A stretch of 64,000 nt of DNA from Diphasiastrum complanatum (taxonomy: Eukaryota > Streptophyta > Lycopodiopsida > Lycopodiales > Lycopodiaceae): NCBI GenBank assembly GCA_029204225.1, contig CM055107.1, positions 27,913,410-27,977,409 on the forward strand. Direction: 5' to 3'. Position 1 is the stretch's first letter. Every line of letters starts with the position of its first letter. A program made the position numbers and the translations under genes. The notes beneath the pieces are model-generated. The model was given only the letters and a program-made list of their open reading frames with translations. It was not told where the DNA came from and ran no database searches. Positions 33,211 to 44,513 of this stretch are shown here, piece after piece.

Positions 33211-34138
33211 AACCTGTGGCGATAGCGTAGAAAAGCGATGGCCCCCTTAGGCATTGGACATCCCATACCGCCCTTTGCCTTTTGAGGCGCCCGCACCTTT
33301 ACTCTTTTTCGCACTCTGAATTTGCTCTTGTGAGGATTGACCCTTCCATTTTTTAAACTTTCTTTTCCCCCAAGGCTGAAACCCTCCTGAAGTAGGTGTC
33401 TCAGACTCCTTGGCCTTTTTTCCATCCTCATAGTATAGGGCCATCTGTACCGCCCTATGGAGGCTTGGAGCCTGCTCCTTTCTCACAAAAGGCCTATGGC
33501 TCTCACGCAAGCCCTCAACAAACTGGAATACTTGCAAAAACATTGGCACTTCTTCTGGTATCCGCATCCGTGCTTCTCTGCATTTGTCCGCATATTGCTG
33601 TACGGACGCATTGCCTTGTTTGAGGCTTGACCATGCTTGCATTGCCTGGTTTTTCTCATCTATTCTCAGCGAACATCCACTTGAACTGATCCCAAGTTAC
33701 AGGCACCAACTTATCCTTCTCAATTTTACGCCACCAACGTTGTGCCGTCTCTTGCAAGCGATATGTGGCTTCTACTTCTGCAATCCTCTGTTCATCATCA
33801 TCAATGCCACACATTTGAAAAGCCTTTTCCCACTTCTGAATCCAATTCTCGACTGCATCGATGTTGCGTACTGCAACTGCTCCTGTGTATTTTGGCGGTT
33901 TCAAATCTTTAATTGTGGGCAATTTCCGCATCTTTGATGGTTGTTCGGCTTCTTTCTCAACTGTGACAGGCTCAACGGCTACCATAGCCGTTCCACTAAC
34001 CCTTTCAGGTTCCTGTGGAGATTTAGCCGACTTTAGTTGGTCGAGAATTTGTTGTAAAATCACCTCCATGGCATCCACCTTGGCTGCCACTTCTTCGATT
34101 TTCAAGATTTTTGTGCTTGCACTTCCTAATAGATCCAT
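33211..34138 (-). pseudogene. chromovirus gag
   Basis: The N-terminal piece (33656-34138) begins MDLLGSASTKILK with a coiled helical start, then a gag core: LKPPKYTGAVAVRNIDAVE, WEKAFQMCG and QRWWRKIE. The second piece (33247-33642) has SVQQYADKCREARMRIP and EGLRESHRPFVRKEQ, followed by a Lys/Arg-rich tail. One frameshift near 33650 separates them. Start at 34138 lies about 660 bases after the PBS. Confidence 0.85.
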
Positions 34139-34796
34139 ATTTGCAATGTTGAGGGCTGTCCACTTGTTTAGAAGTCGAAATTACTGGCAAAAATGAGTTT
34201 ACAACTCTCAAACCTTTTTTTCCTTGTATTTTGGCCCAAAAAATCAGACCAATTTTGGATTGCTATAACTTTTTCGTGACTTGGACTTCTCCTGAGGGGT
34301 CAATTTGTAGTAGGTTGCCCTCCTTCTGGCTTTCCAATGAACCCTTAATAGTCCGGTTTAGGCTAGGATTGCCCAATCATCAAGCAATTTCTTCTCAGCT
34401 GGTTTTGCACCTATGTATGAGAACCAAATTTTGAAAAAACACCATAGGAATCCGTTTTCTTTGCTATAAATTGCATACAACAGCCCTTGAGGTCTGTCTA
34501 GAAGACTCCCAAAATTTCAGGATGATCCAAGAACCGAGCGGAAAGTTACGAAGAAAAAACTCTTCAGCTTGCCAACACCCACCAGCTACAAGAAAATTCT
34601 CGAAATCGCCTAGATTTCACTGCTAGGGTTGGTTCTTGTGACTAATCTATTGTGCCTTGGCAATAGGAACAGTTTGCAACAGATCCCATAGCCATCTGAG
34701 CTCTCAATCAAAAGTTATGAGCAAAAAACTTCCCTTTCTCTCTCTAGAACGTTTTTGTTTTTTGCTGTCCCAAGCTTCCAAAACTTGCAAACCCTT
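34139..34796. other. chromovirus untranslated leader
   Basis: About 650 bases between gag and the PBS on the minus strand. No coding sequence was recognised. Confidence 0.6.
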
Positions 34797-34808
34797 GCTC
34801 CGATACCA
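34797..34808 (-). other. chromovirus primer-binding site (tRNA-iMet type)
   Basis: On the minus strand TGGTATCGGAGC follows the LTR's terminal CA by two bases. It matches the initiator-tRNA PBS with one change (A to G). Confidence 0.85.
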
Positions 34809-34810
34809 AA

Positions 34811-35464
34811 TGTCAGACTCCCTCTCTGATCTTCTCTTCAAACCTTGCTAATTTCCTGCACATACAAGCATCAAATTACTTCTAACACAAGATGGAGCTG
34901 GCTGCCTTCTCCTCCCAGCCTTTGCTGCATAGATTATGATGAGGAATGCCTCTCTCTAGGCTCACTTATCCAAAATCCTCAAGCACTCCTTAACCCCGAC
35001 CCTTCCTAAATCTCAACACATGGCCAACTCCATGCACAATCGACACTTGCCACTTGGCAATACCCTGACACATAGGCAAGTGAGTAAGCTTACATGGGTC
35101 ACTCATCCATTGGACCAAATGTCCCAATGGGCATGTGACATGTGTCATGTTTGACCGGTCAACCCTAACATGTGTCACTCATTCACTGGACCAAGTGTCT
35201 CAGTGAGCATATGACATGTGTCATGTTGACTAGTCAACTCTACTACTTTTTAGGAGGTCAGTCCAGCCACTCCGAATTAATGACCCAGTACCCTATACCC
35301 AAGCAACATGCGACTCTGAGGCTCAAAAACATCATTAACAGCTTTATTTACATTTCTATTACAAAGGTCACCACAGGCCGGTGACTTAGCCATTTCTGTA
35401 TTTACAAGTACATCTATAAGTAAAAACAGTAAACAATTATCGACATGGAGTAAAAGCTGTAACA
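34811..35464 (-). repeat. chromovirus 5' LTR
   Basis: 654 bases, TGTCAGACTCCC...AGCTGTAACA on the plus strand. It matches 19617-20271 with scattered substitutions, including the two ~75-base internal tandem units. It is followed by the CTATA duplication. Confidence 0.92.
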
Positions 35465-35469
35465 CTATA
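35465..35469. other. target-site duplication CTATA, right
   Basis: Matches CTATA at 19612-19616 across the whole nested element. Confidence 0.85.
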
Positions 35470-36991
35470 CATACTCATCTCTCGTAACAACATGTAGAAA
35501 TGAACTGTTATTTGAAATAATTTGCAGTTTTAAGTGAGAACGCAATGTTATTTGACCTTACCTAAAGAATGACTTTTCTAAAACTTTTTTGAAGAATCTA
35601 GCATTTACACAAAAAAGAAAATCTCACACTTGACATTACATGGGGAAAGGCCTTCGATTCTAGACATGTCCTTGAGATGTTGGGCCTAGCTCAAAGGCAA
35701 GAGACCCTCCCGAGTGAAATGGCCCTTCAATTGAGAAACTCAAGCTCCCGACCTTAGGCAAAGACCCTCCCACAAGGAAGGCCCACTCTTGCATAAGATT
35801 TCAACTATCAGGTGGGCCACCTTCCCCCAAATTAGAAGGGAAAGTAAACTAGTTAGCCTCCAATTAGTGGCTTATCCATCTATAATAACATGAAGTAACG
35901 TATTTACTCCAGTCAAGATAACGACACACATAATAATGAAAAAATAACAAGAAGCAAAGTCTCTCTATCTCTCAGTTTAGCTTTGCCACGAAGTAGTAAG
36001 CTTTTGTGAACATATGCTCAAAGATTGCGTGTGAGTTTGAGCATTAACCTATTTTTTATCATTCTAAATTGAGGCATCTTTTTATCATTTTCCAGCATAT
36101 GATATATTAGCTTTGACTAGATAGCTTGACAATTATCTCATGAATTTGAGTTGAAAAATGCAATTTCTTATTATCATGTCACTTTCAGGCAATTGTTCAG
36201 CTATTGTGATCAAAAGATGATGTGTCCCGCACGGGTGAGTTTGAGCATTATTTTCGATCATTCTAAATTGGAAACTCTTTTTTCTATCATTTTCTGGCAT
36301 TTGATTTATTAGCCTTAACTCAATAGTTTGACAATTCTTTCCATGCAATGCATGTGTGATGTGTGTTGTGTGATGTGATGCATGTGTGATTTGTGTTGTG
36401 TTGTGTCGTTTTTCCATGAGTTTGAGCTGGAAAAAACATTTTTTTATTTTTAAATTGAATTTTACTCCAAAAGTAAAGGATCTTGTTGACAAAAAATTTA
36501 CTTCATATGTTTGAAGTGGATTAAATCATGCAAAAAACCTTCATTCCTCGAGAAATTATGATTTCAATTGTGTGAGAATTATTTTATCGAAATTATGATT
36601 TCAATTGTGTGAGAATTATTTTATCGAAATGGGCCCTAAAATGAAATGCATAATAGCTTATCATAAATCCTGGATTCCATAAAACTTTTTAAAACAGTTT
36701 AGAGCTCATAAAAAATCCGTAAAAGATTTGGAGCAGCACATTACATCTCATAAAAAGTCAAAATTTATGGGCGATAGAAATATTTTTAGCCCACAATGTA
36801 GAATGCCAGGACCATCATCATGTTACACTTTACAGCCGCTTCAATGACCTTAAAACTATGGGAAAGGCCTTTTGTTTTATGGGTTGCAAAGTAAATTCAA
36901 AAGACCATTCTTTAGGACAGTCTCATCTTCCCTTGAGAGCTACGAAATCCAGCCCACCCACCATTGCAATTTGTATGGTGTGTGTGGAGCT
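35470..36991. other. intergenic region upstream of the PLAT gene
   Basis: No gene was recognised. It holds two diverged copies of a TGAGTTTGAGCATTA...TTATCATTTTC block (about 36030-36165 and 36232-36440), a TG-rich tract at 36350-36410, and a perfect 37-base tandem pair. The core promoter of the PLAT gene presumably lies near 36700-36980 but no clear TATA box was fixed. Confidence 0.5.
36552..36625 (+). repeat. perfect tandem duplication, 2 x 37 bases
   Basis: Identical units starting GAAATTATGATTTCAATTG lie at 36552-36588 and 36589-36625. Confidence 0.9.
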
Positions 36992-39900
36992 ATGAAGGAT
37001 TGGCAGCTTCGCATGTCTGATCCATCCCTTTATCATCATCATCCTCATCCTCACTCCCAGAAACGCCTCCCTCTTACCTCAATTCCCAGAAGTAGCACTC
37101 GGACAAGGAAAATAGATAAGCGTACTCTCTGGCCATCCACATATTTTAGCAGCAGACTCCCACAGGCATCCTTTATCACCCTTTCTGCGTTACATGGTAA
37201 GCCCACTTGCTGCCACAGTTAATACTCTCAGAATGAGTGGTCTTTGGAGTAATTGCCCCTTTTGTTGCTTATTATCTGCTCTGTAACTTCTTCCTTGCAT
37301 AGTTTTCGTTATTGTTTGTCTCGCTTTGCTTTCATACTTGCAATTTTCATTCTTTGGGGAATTTTGGAAGAAAAACACGTAATTACTAGAACCTCAGATG
37401 TTCTTGCAAGAGCAAATGTTTTAGGCTTCACTGGGCTACTGTTTATATTATTTGTTGCTGCATTCTGTTAATGTTTGTTAAATTCTGGAAGAAAAACACA
37501 TAATTACTAAAGCCTTAGACTTTCTTGCAAGAGCAAATGTTTTAGGCTTCATCAAGCTACTGTTCATTCCTGTTGCTGATTCTGTACCCGATAGTTGATT
37601 TGACATTATTGTATTACATGGATTTTATGGGATGTATGAGGATCGAGTTTGAGCAGCAGAATTGATTATTTTACTTATAGGCGGAAAACCTCCTTGGCAT
37701 TTCCAAACTCAACTCCCTCATCGTTAATTAAGGACTATTCTCTAAGAAATCTCTACAACCTTCCTCTAATAGCTTGACAAAACGGGCCTGTTAATCATGG
37801 GCAATTGGCAATCAATGAAAACAGATTCTTTATGGGCTATAAGTCTATTAAATTGTGAATTTCAGGTTTTTAATTTTACTATAATATAAAGATAACATGT
37901 TAGAAACATTGCACTATTGTTTATAGCCTTATAGTTTTCCTCGGGTTTCTATCTAGATTCTACTAGTCTCTATTTGTGGGTCACACTTTCACAATCTGGT
38001 TCAGGATATGATTCTCTATCCCCACGCAGTCCTCGGGAAACCTCGTTTGAATTATCCTCAAAACCTGCATTTCTTAAAGCTTCTCAGTTTTTGGAAGACT
38101 TGCTCATAAAAGGGGTTTATATTCTTATATAAAAAACTGTCAAATATTTTATGATACTGTTATTGAGAAAACATGTCGATTCCTTTACTTGCCGATTTTC
38201 GAGAGCACTGCCCCAACGCAATTAGTGGTTAATATCTGAATCTGGAAAATTTCAATCGACATCGATGCCTTCTAGCTTTATAAGCCCAATTTGGAAAGGT
38301 CATTTTTGACTGATTTCCAGGCTAGGGGGGGATGCTTTTAGCTATAGGTCGATTTGGAACAGCCTATCCCCCTAAGCTAAAGAGATCCCTGAGCCAAATC
38401 TGTAAGCCTCTGAAGGCCCAAATCTATTAGTTTTTTTTTTTAATCAAAAGAAACAAAAACCATTTCCAATTTTTGGAGAAAAAAAAAACAACGCATATGG
38501 AACGCATAAGGAACGATGTTCTGTATGTGCTCATTCTGTATGCTACAAAACTATGCTAGGATCCATAAATCCTGAACAATGTGACATTCGATGATCAATT
38601 TTGAGAATGCAGCAAAGATTGGACGAAAATCCTTGCCAACAAAAAAGTTCAGCAAAAGATGGAGAGGCGAGAGAGATCATGTGACTTTGATCACAATAGT
38701 AGGGAAGCTAGTATGAAGGCCTCGGAGCCCCAAAATAAGCAGTTTGAAAAATGGCATTTTAAATGTGTTTGCAAACACATTTTAATGGTGCATGGCTGGG
38801 ATTTATTTAGAGTTTCAAGGAATCTTCAGCAGTTTGTCACTCCAGTTACCCTATGCAAGTTTGGTGCCTTTGTAAGTTTTCAGAATGCCCTGGATGTTCC
38901 TTGGCTCATTTTAACTGCCCCTTAAAATTAAATGTGTTTGTGGCCTAAGAGGCACAGCTGGGCATTTCATCCAAGCCCATTATGTTTGTCTAAGCACAAA
39001 GGTGCCGTCGTGGATTTTTTGAAACTGATTGCAGATCAGTGTAGAACCGACTCCCGTCATGTAGTGCCCACTTTGACGTGGTGTTTTCCTAGAATATTTG
39101 AGCTGATTTGAAATTGTTTAGGGAAGCTGGAATAGGGCTCTTGCCAAACAGTTCAGAAGAATCTTCAAATTTTCTAAAATTTTGAAAGTTTTTTGGAAGA
39201 AATTGACAAATTAGAATCTAGATTCAAGTCTAGAATTTTTTTGCATCAATTTAAATAGACTCCAAAACCATAAATTTTGAATCAGCGATGAGTCCTGCTT
39301 TAATAACATATTCCATGTCCTGGCGAGACAAACTTTCATAAACGCAAAAAATTTCACAATCATGCAGCATCATTAGAATTTTAAAAAATAGCTTTCATGG
39401 GTTTTGATTCAGAAAACAGTGACTTCCAGTTCCTCTTCATTGTTCATTATATAGCTGTTAAGTCACTCCTGCGACAGCTGGTGCAATTTCAAATCTTTTT
39501 TCTGTTGACTTTTTCGAGGGTCCTCCAAATCTTATGTGAAGCCTCAGCTGCTACTGCCCACAAAAAACGTCATCAATTTTGCTCAAAGTTTGATGCCCAC
39601 CGACACCAGTACGGAAGAGGAGTTTGGTTCTCTTTATGTGGTGAGGTTGCTCACGAGTAAGGCAAATGCGTCTAGTTTGTCTGAATTCAACGGTGGAATT
39701 CTGATTGCTCTTATTGGCCAAAACGGTGAGGCAATCATGGAACGGATATTGGCAATTGAGCACAGCAAAACAGTGGAAGAGGACTCTCACAACCACCTTC
39801 GCTTTCAAAGGGGTTCAGTGGACACGGTCAAGTTCTATGGGCCAGATGTGGGGCAGCTATCTGCTCTTTGGATTGCACCTGAATCAGGTTAATTATCAAA

Positions 39901-40972
39901 TCGTTGCTGAACAGCAGGAATTATGCTTGGTACAGATGAGATTATATGTATTGCTTCTGGCAAAGAATTTTTTTCCTATACTTGGTTCTAAGCTCTAAGT
40001 TATCACATTACTGACTTCTGAAATTGAATTTTTCAATACATCTATATTCCAATCTCAAATGTAGATACTCTTTATGGTGACAATTGTGATTTTTTCAGTC
40101 TGATTACACCTTCCTTATTGATTTTATATTTTGTAGGTACGTGGAGGTTGGACGAAGCCATTATTACTGTCTTACCTTGTGCAGAACAGTCTAGGAATAG
40201 TGAACTTCCTTCTAAAGATTTCAACTCTTTGTCTCTGAGTAGAATATGTGAGTCTAATGTAGATAGCCGTAACTTTGAGGAGCACATGATTCAAACTGAA
40301 AAAGGTAGTTTTCGATATATTTTTAAGGGAGAAGAAAACCTTCTTGGAGATAAGACAGATTATCCAGCTGCTGAACTAATACCTTCTAGCATCTCTGAGA
40401 TTTTGGTTGGTGAAGTCTCAAGTGAAAATGCTCTTGAAATATGCCAAAAGGATTTACCAACTTTAGAAGATACACTTAAACAGAGACAGATAGGTCTGCA
40501 AGAATATATGGATCTGAAGGTTGCATTAATAACCTGCACCGTTTCTCTTGTTGCGCTTGGAACAGCATGTATTGCTGCAACAGGTGCAGAAGAGCTAGCT
40601 AAAGGCTTTACTTTGGGTGGAACTGGGAGCATAATATACTTGTTTCTTCTACAGAAGGTTGTTGATGGGCTTCCTAGTGCAGTATCAAGTGGAAAAGCTT
40701 CTGAAACTACAGTTATTAAGTCAGCTGAAAGCTGGACCAAATCAATTTTAGCAACTCCACTTGCAAGACTAGCTCTAGTTACCAGCACTGTCATTGTCTT
40801 GGGAAATCTTCTGCATGGGGATTTCATGCTTTATTTTCAGCCCCAGGTGATTTTGGCTGGGGTAGCTGGATTTTTTACTTCTAAGGTTGCAATATTCTTG
40901 GTTGGATTGAGATCTGTACATGGCAATAGTAAAAATGTGACTGCTGCAAACAAGGACAATAATGGCAAATGA
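36992..40972 (+). CDS. putative plastid membrane protein with PLAT/LH2-like domain (three exons)
   Basis: Model: exon 1 36992-37196, exon 2 39519-39887, exon 3 40137-40972 (TGA stop). Every junction has GT..AG and phases agree, giving 469 residues; the Met at 37013 would give 462. Residues 1-68 are Ser/Arg/His-rich and resemble a chloroplast transit peptide. Residues about 107-206 look like a PLAT/LH2 beta-sandwich: SLYVVRLLT, a FQRGSVDTVKF strand and LSALWIAPES, then TWRLDEAIITVLP across the exon 2/3 join. A linker is followed by four hydrophobic segments at about 318-340, 350-365, 399-417 and 428-449. PLAT domains bind lipids or membrane proteins, so a thylakoid or envelope role is plausible. 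I do not recognise a named gene. A missed small exon in the first intron is possible. Confidence 0.75.
37197..39518 (+). other. first intron of the PLAT gene
   Basis: The donor is ATG|GTAAGC and the acceptor TTTTTCGAG|GG preceded by a pyrimidine tract. It is about 2.3 kb and AT-rich. It contains a diverged direct duplication at 37360-37585. Open frames at 37253 and 38659 lie inside it and have no recognisable domain. Confidence 0.7.
37360..37585 (+). repeat. diverged direct duplication inside intron 1
   Basis: Copy A (about 37360-37470) and copy B (about 37481-37585) share AAGAAAAACAC, TAATTACTA, CTTGCAAGAGCAAATGTTTT and AGGCTTCA with several substitutions. It predates recent events. Confidence 0.85.
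39888..40136 (+). other. second intron of the PLAT gene
   Basis: Donor CAG|GTTAAT and acceptor TTTTGTAG|GT, 249 bases. It splits a Gly codon inside the PLAT-like domain, which restores the continuous ESGTWRLD motif. Confidence 0.85.
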
Positions 40973-41610
40973 AGCAAACAGTATACACTATTGCATATGT
41001 AAGATATATATTTCTCTTCTGAGGCCAATGTAGCATTTGTACATAAAACTCTCAACTTGTTGCCTGCAGTCTATTTGTAAGCCAATGATTGACATGGCAA
41101 AAGAAAGTCTCTGTATGTTGTATTGCTGAGTTTTAGGATGGGAAATGATGAATATATAGCAGATATTTCAAGTTAACTAGGAAGATTTTTGACACTCTAA
41201 AACTTGGAGAAAGTTTCTGGCCATTCTCCTCATTAAATCTCTGATCCGAAGCTGAAATTTTGTCCTGCTTGCAAGGTAGACTAGCAAATAGTCTCGACCA
41301 TTTTTCATCATATAAAACAATAAAGTAATTTTGATGGAAATACTGATGATAGTATCCAGCCCGACGAACTGAGCACTTTTCGTTTTTATAGTACTAAATT
41401 CCAAGATCAAAAGAAAAAGTTATGAAATGTTTTAAAAATGAGAAAGAAAATGATTAGGTGTAAACTTAGAATGGGAGTTTTAAAAAAAACCATTTACAAA
41501 ATGAAATGGATAAAGTTTTGAAATTCTTGAAACCTATTTGCGCTTGTTAGAAATAAGAGAAAATTGTGAAAATTTTAAGAATTTTATGGCAAATATTTTT
41601 AACACTCACT
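40973..41610. other. 3' flank of the PLAT gene, no gene seen
   Basis: AT-rich sequence with likely 3'-UTR at its start. No clear AATAAA was fixed. Nothing else was recognised. Confidence 0.5.
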
Positions 41611-41774
41611 GCGGGGGAGGTGATGGGCGCGCGGAGAAGGGGGTGAACAGGAAAGGTAGGGGAGGGGGGGGTGAGGGCACACTCTTGAGGGGGGTGGGGG
41701 GTCAAAACGCTCGTGAGGTGGGGGTCAGCGCAAACACTGGCCTTCGGGTGAGCGGCCTTTAAAAAAAAAAAAAA
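41611..41774 (+). other. G-rich tract with following poly-A
   Basis: About 150 bases on the plus strand contain many runs of three to eight G (GCGGGGGAGG, GGAGGGGGGGG, GGGGGGTGGGGGG), ending in a 14-base A run at 41761-41774. Spacing allows intramolecular G-quadruplexes. It is unlike the AT-rich neighbours. The origin is unknown. Confidence 0.7.
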
Positions 41775-42067
41775 GTTCGCAAAGCTCACATTCACAAAGA
41801 GGAAGCTTAGTGCTTTCCTTTGCAAATGAGCCAAAAGATCCAAAAATTGATGTCTTGTGCCTACTTATAGACAATACCCTGACTTAACTAAACATAACTA
41901 TCTTGAAGGATACTTAGCCCTTGTAAAGTCTTATTAGATGTATTTGGGCCCTTATTGGCCTATTATTCTTATTAAGGTACGTTGAAGGACCTAAAGAAGG
42001 AACCACCTTATTCACTAATAGCTCTTTTTTGCCCTAGCAAAGCTTACACTAAATATTTTTCTTAACA
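41775..42067 (-). repeat. likely 3' LTR part of gypsy element 4
   Basis: On the minus strand a CCCCCC-complement polypurine tract (42068-42076) is followed by TGTTAAGAAAAATATTTAGTG, a typical LTR start. The far end was not fixed and could lie beyond the G-rich tract. The integrase remnant at 42250-43450 is on the same strand upstream, as expected. Confidence 0.5.
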
Positions 42068-43450
42068 CTCCCCCCTACTAAGCATTTTTGTCCTAAAAAA
42101 TGAAGATGTTTGCTCAATAAACTTGAATGCTCCAATTGATTAGTCTTGATTGAGAATGTCAAATCCAACAATTTCATGGTAATAGTCGTGGTCATTGTTG
42201 AATAAATGAGTTGTTGACCTAGTCTTCATTAGAAAGGTTTTTCCAGTGAATCAAATATTCGTTTTTATCTTGCCGTTTTGCAATACCTTGTCCCAATATC
42301 CAATACTTTTGGTTGGTTCTAGAACCATATTACCTTCACGATTCAAAGGTGGTAGAGTAGCAGTTGCAGTTGAGTATTCTCCTAGATTTTTCTTTAAAGA
42401 CATGAAACACTCGATGCATACGGGTTGTTGATCCAATTCATCTTTTTCACAATCTTGAAAGGCCCATAAAATCTTGGAGCCAATTTTTTGCTTTGAGTTT
42501 TCTTCAGCTTAGTGTATCTATAAGGTTGTAACCTTCAATATACAAAATCCCCTTCAATAAAATTACGAAAAGTCCTTTTTGGATTAGCGTATTATTTTAT
42601 TCGTATATGTGCTACTATTATATGCTCTCTGTTAGCTTTCAAAATATCATTCATGTGCTGAACCTAATCCACAACTGCTAGGACTACAACCTCTAACAAA
42701 TCCACACTAATAGGTTGTAATGGTTCATGGCCATATAATGCAAAGAAAGGTATCATGCCAATTGACAGGTGTGGAGTGATGTTATAACAAAATTCAGCTA
42801 AGTACAACCACTCTATCCATCTTGTCTGATGAGATGTTGCAAATAGTACTCCAACCACTAGTTGACCTTTCCATCTGATTTCCAAATGAAATGATGTACT
42901 TAAGCACAGTTTAGTGCCTAGCTTGTCCATTAAGACCTTCCAAAAAGTGGAAATAAATCTGTCATTTATGTCACTCATTATCTCCTTTGGTATTCCATGT
43001 AATTTAAAGACCTTCAAAACTATCCACGCTATTTGGGCTACATTGTCAATAGTTTTATAGGTAAGAAATGTGCATATTTTGTAAGCCTATCCACCACCAC
43101 ATAGATACCATGATATCCTCTAGACATTGTAGGCAAGGAAGGTATAAAATTTCTTGCTCATACTTGTGCAACATTGTTTAGGAATAGATAATGGATGTAG
43201 TAAACTTGCTTGCTTGACATGTTTCTCACCTTATTCACTTGACAAAAAAACATTTTTGCACATATGTATATCTAGTTTTCTTCATACCATCCCATTTAAA
43301 CAACTTTATGATGGTTTGATATGTCTTCAACATTCCACTATGCCCAGCACTCGGAGATGAATGTAGCTCATATAGTACTTCTGGAATAAACTTAGATTTA
43401 GGAGCAAGCACAACTCTAGAATTATCTCAAAAGAATACTACTTAACGGCA
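42068..43450 (-). pseudogene. decayed gypsy integrase remnant (element 4)
   Basis: The clearest frame (42664-43017) reads VFKLHGIPKEIMSDINDRF (second catalytic Asp region), FWKVLMDKLGTKLCLSTSFH, then WLYLAEFCYNITPHLSIGM and FFALYGHEP. Downstream pieces resemble the integrase C-terminus (RLQPYRYTKL, LAPRFYGPFKIV). The catalytic Glu block is destroyed by a frame change. RT and gag are absent to the right, so the element is a fragment. Confidence 0.75.
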
Positions 43451-44096
43451 CAAATCCTTATGTGCTGGGAGATGTGGATTGGAATCTCATCGGTGCGTGC
43501 ACTACGATTTTCGTAGGCGAACACAAATAATCAGAGTTGCTTTGAGGATGCGAACTGACAATCAGACAAAATAATGAGAGAGTCATTGTTACGTCCATGT
43601 CCAATATGAGGGATTCAGAATAATTCTTGACATGGATAGTTAGTCACTCTAGTGTATGGGTTATTAGTTATGCCTCGTCATTCCGGGCTTGGCCAATAAA
43701 GTTATTAATAATCATATGAGGGCCTAGACCTATAATTGGACATAGGAGAACTTGCATGGTGTTTGATTGCTATAATGCAAGAATAGGATGTCAATTGCTA
43801 TTCAGGTTGCATGGGGATCCGAAGGGGAATATTCTCTCCTCTTGGGAGAGAATATATACTAGTGGAAACTCGCCCATCTACCTATTGGATTTTCTGATCC
43901 TTGAAGCTAGGAGCCCTTCCTCTCTTGCATTCATTCACCATGGCATGGGGTTGAAGTGGTTAGGGTATTGACTAGCCATTTCTTGTTGGTTGGGTGGTTT
44001 TGCTCCACAGGTGTCCTTTTGGTTGCATGCAATAGGATCTAGTCGGATCTTCTTGTGATATGATTACTATTAAATAGGTGTGTTTTTTAACCCCAT
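43451..44096. other. unassigned stretch
   Basis: No gene was recognised. A palindrome-like word (ATTCTCTCCTCTTGGGAGAGAAT) lies at about 43829-43851. It may be LTR or other repeat sequence. Confidence 0.4.
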
Positions 44097-44267
44097 GTGT
44101 GCCTAGTTGCCATACTGAGACACATTCTATCCGTTGCAAATACGACAATTGTATGGCTACGATTTAAGCCAATTGCCTATATACAAATGAAGAGGCATTC
44201 ATTTTTTTTTTTCAGTTTGCAATCAATTTTTCTCGCAGCCTTGTCGCTCCTCGCAGCCTTTCTCGTG

Positions 44268-44513
44268 TATCGATTCAACGCGCATCCTTCCATTCCTTCG
44301 TCCGCCTGCACAACATCTGCACGTTGAACCGATACATGTCCTAGTAACTCAATGTGAAGTATCAATTCAATGCGCGATCTTCTATAGGTATACTTGCATC
44401 GGTCCCCTTTGCGTGTTGAATCAATATCTTCTTGTTTTTCTGTAATATCGAATCAACGCACATTTCTTTGTCTTCTTTTATTTGCGCCATTGTTAACGCG
44501 TGTTGAAAAGATA
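44268..44513. repeat. six alternating copies of a 17-base motif
   Basis: A TATCGATTCAACGCGCA-like motif occurs at 44268-44284 (+), 44318-44334 (-), 44360-44376 (+), 44410-44426 (-), 44446-44462 (+) and 44497-44513 (-). Orientation strictly alternates and start-to-start spacing is 50, 42, 50, 36 and 51 bases. Copies differ at up to four positions. Such clusters are typical of transposase-binding subterminal repeats, but that assignment is inference. Confidence 0.8.

Larger units (their letters stand above)
19617..35464 (-). mobile_element. chromovirus-like Ty3-gypsy element with nested insertion
   Basis: Two ~655-base LTRs (19617-20271 and 34811-35464) of the same sequence lie in direct orientation and are flanked by CTATA. 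Read on the minus strand from the right, the order is PBS, gag, protease, RT, RNase H, then (after a ~9.3-kb insertion) integrase and polypurine tract. PR-RT-RH-INT order defines Ty3-gypsy; the integrase resembles plant chromoviruses. All domains contain stops or frameshifts. Without the nested element it would be about 6.5 kb. The TSD match shows that both ends are original. Confidence 0.92.

Noticed and set aside
38659-38925. 88-residue frame inside the first intron of the PLAT gene
   Set aside because: No domain is recognised, and including it as an exon is not needed to keep the reading frame.
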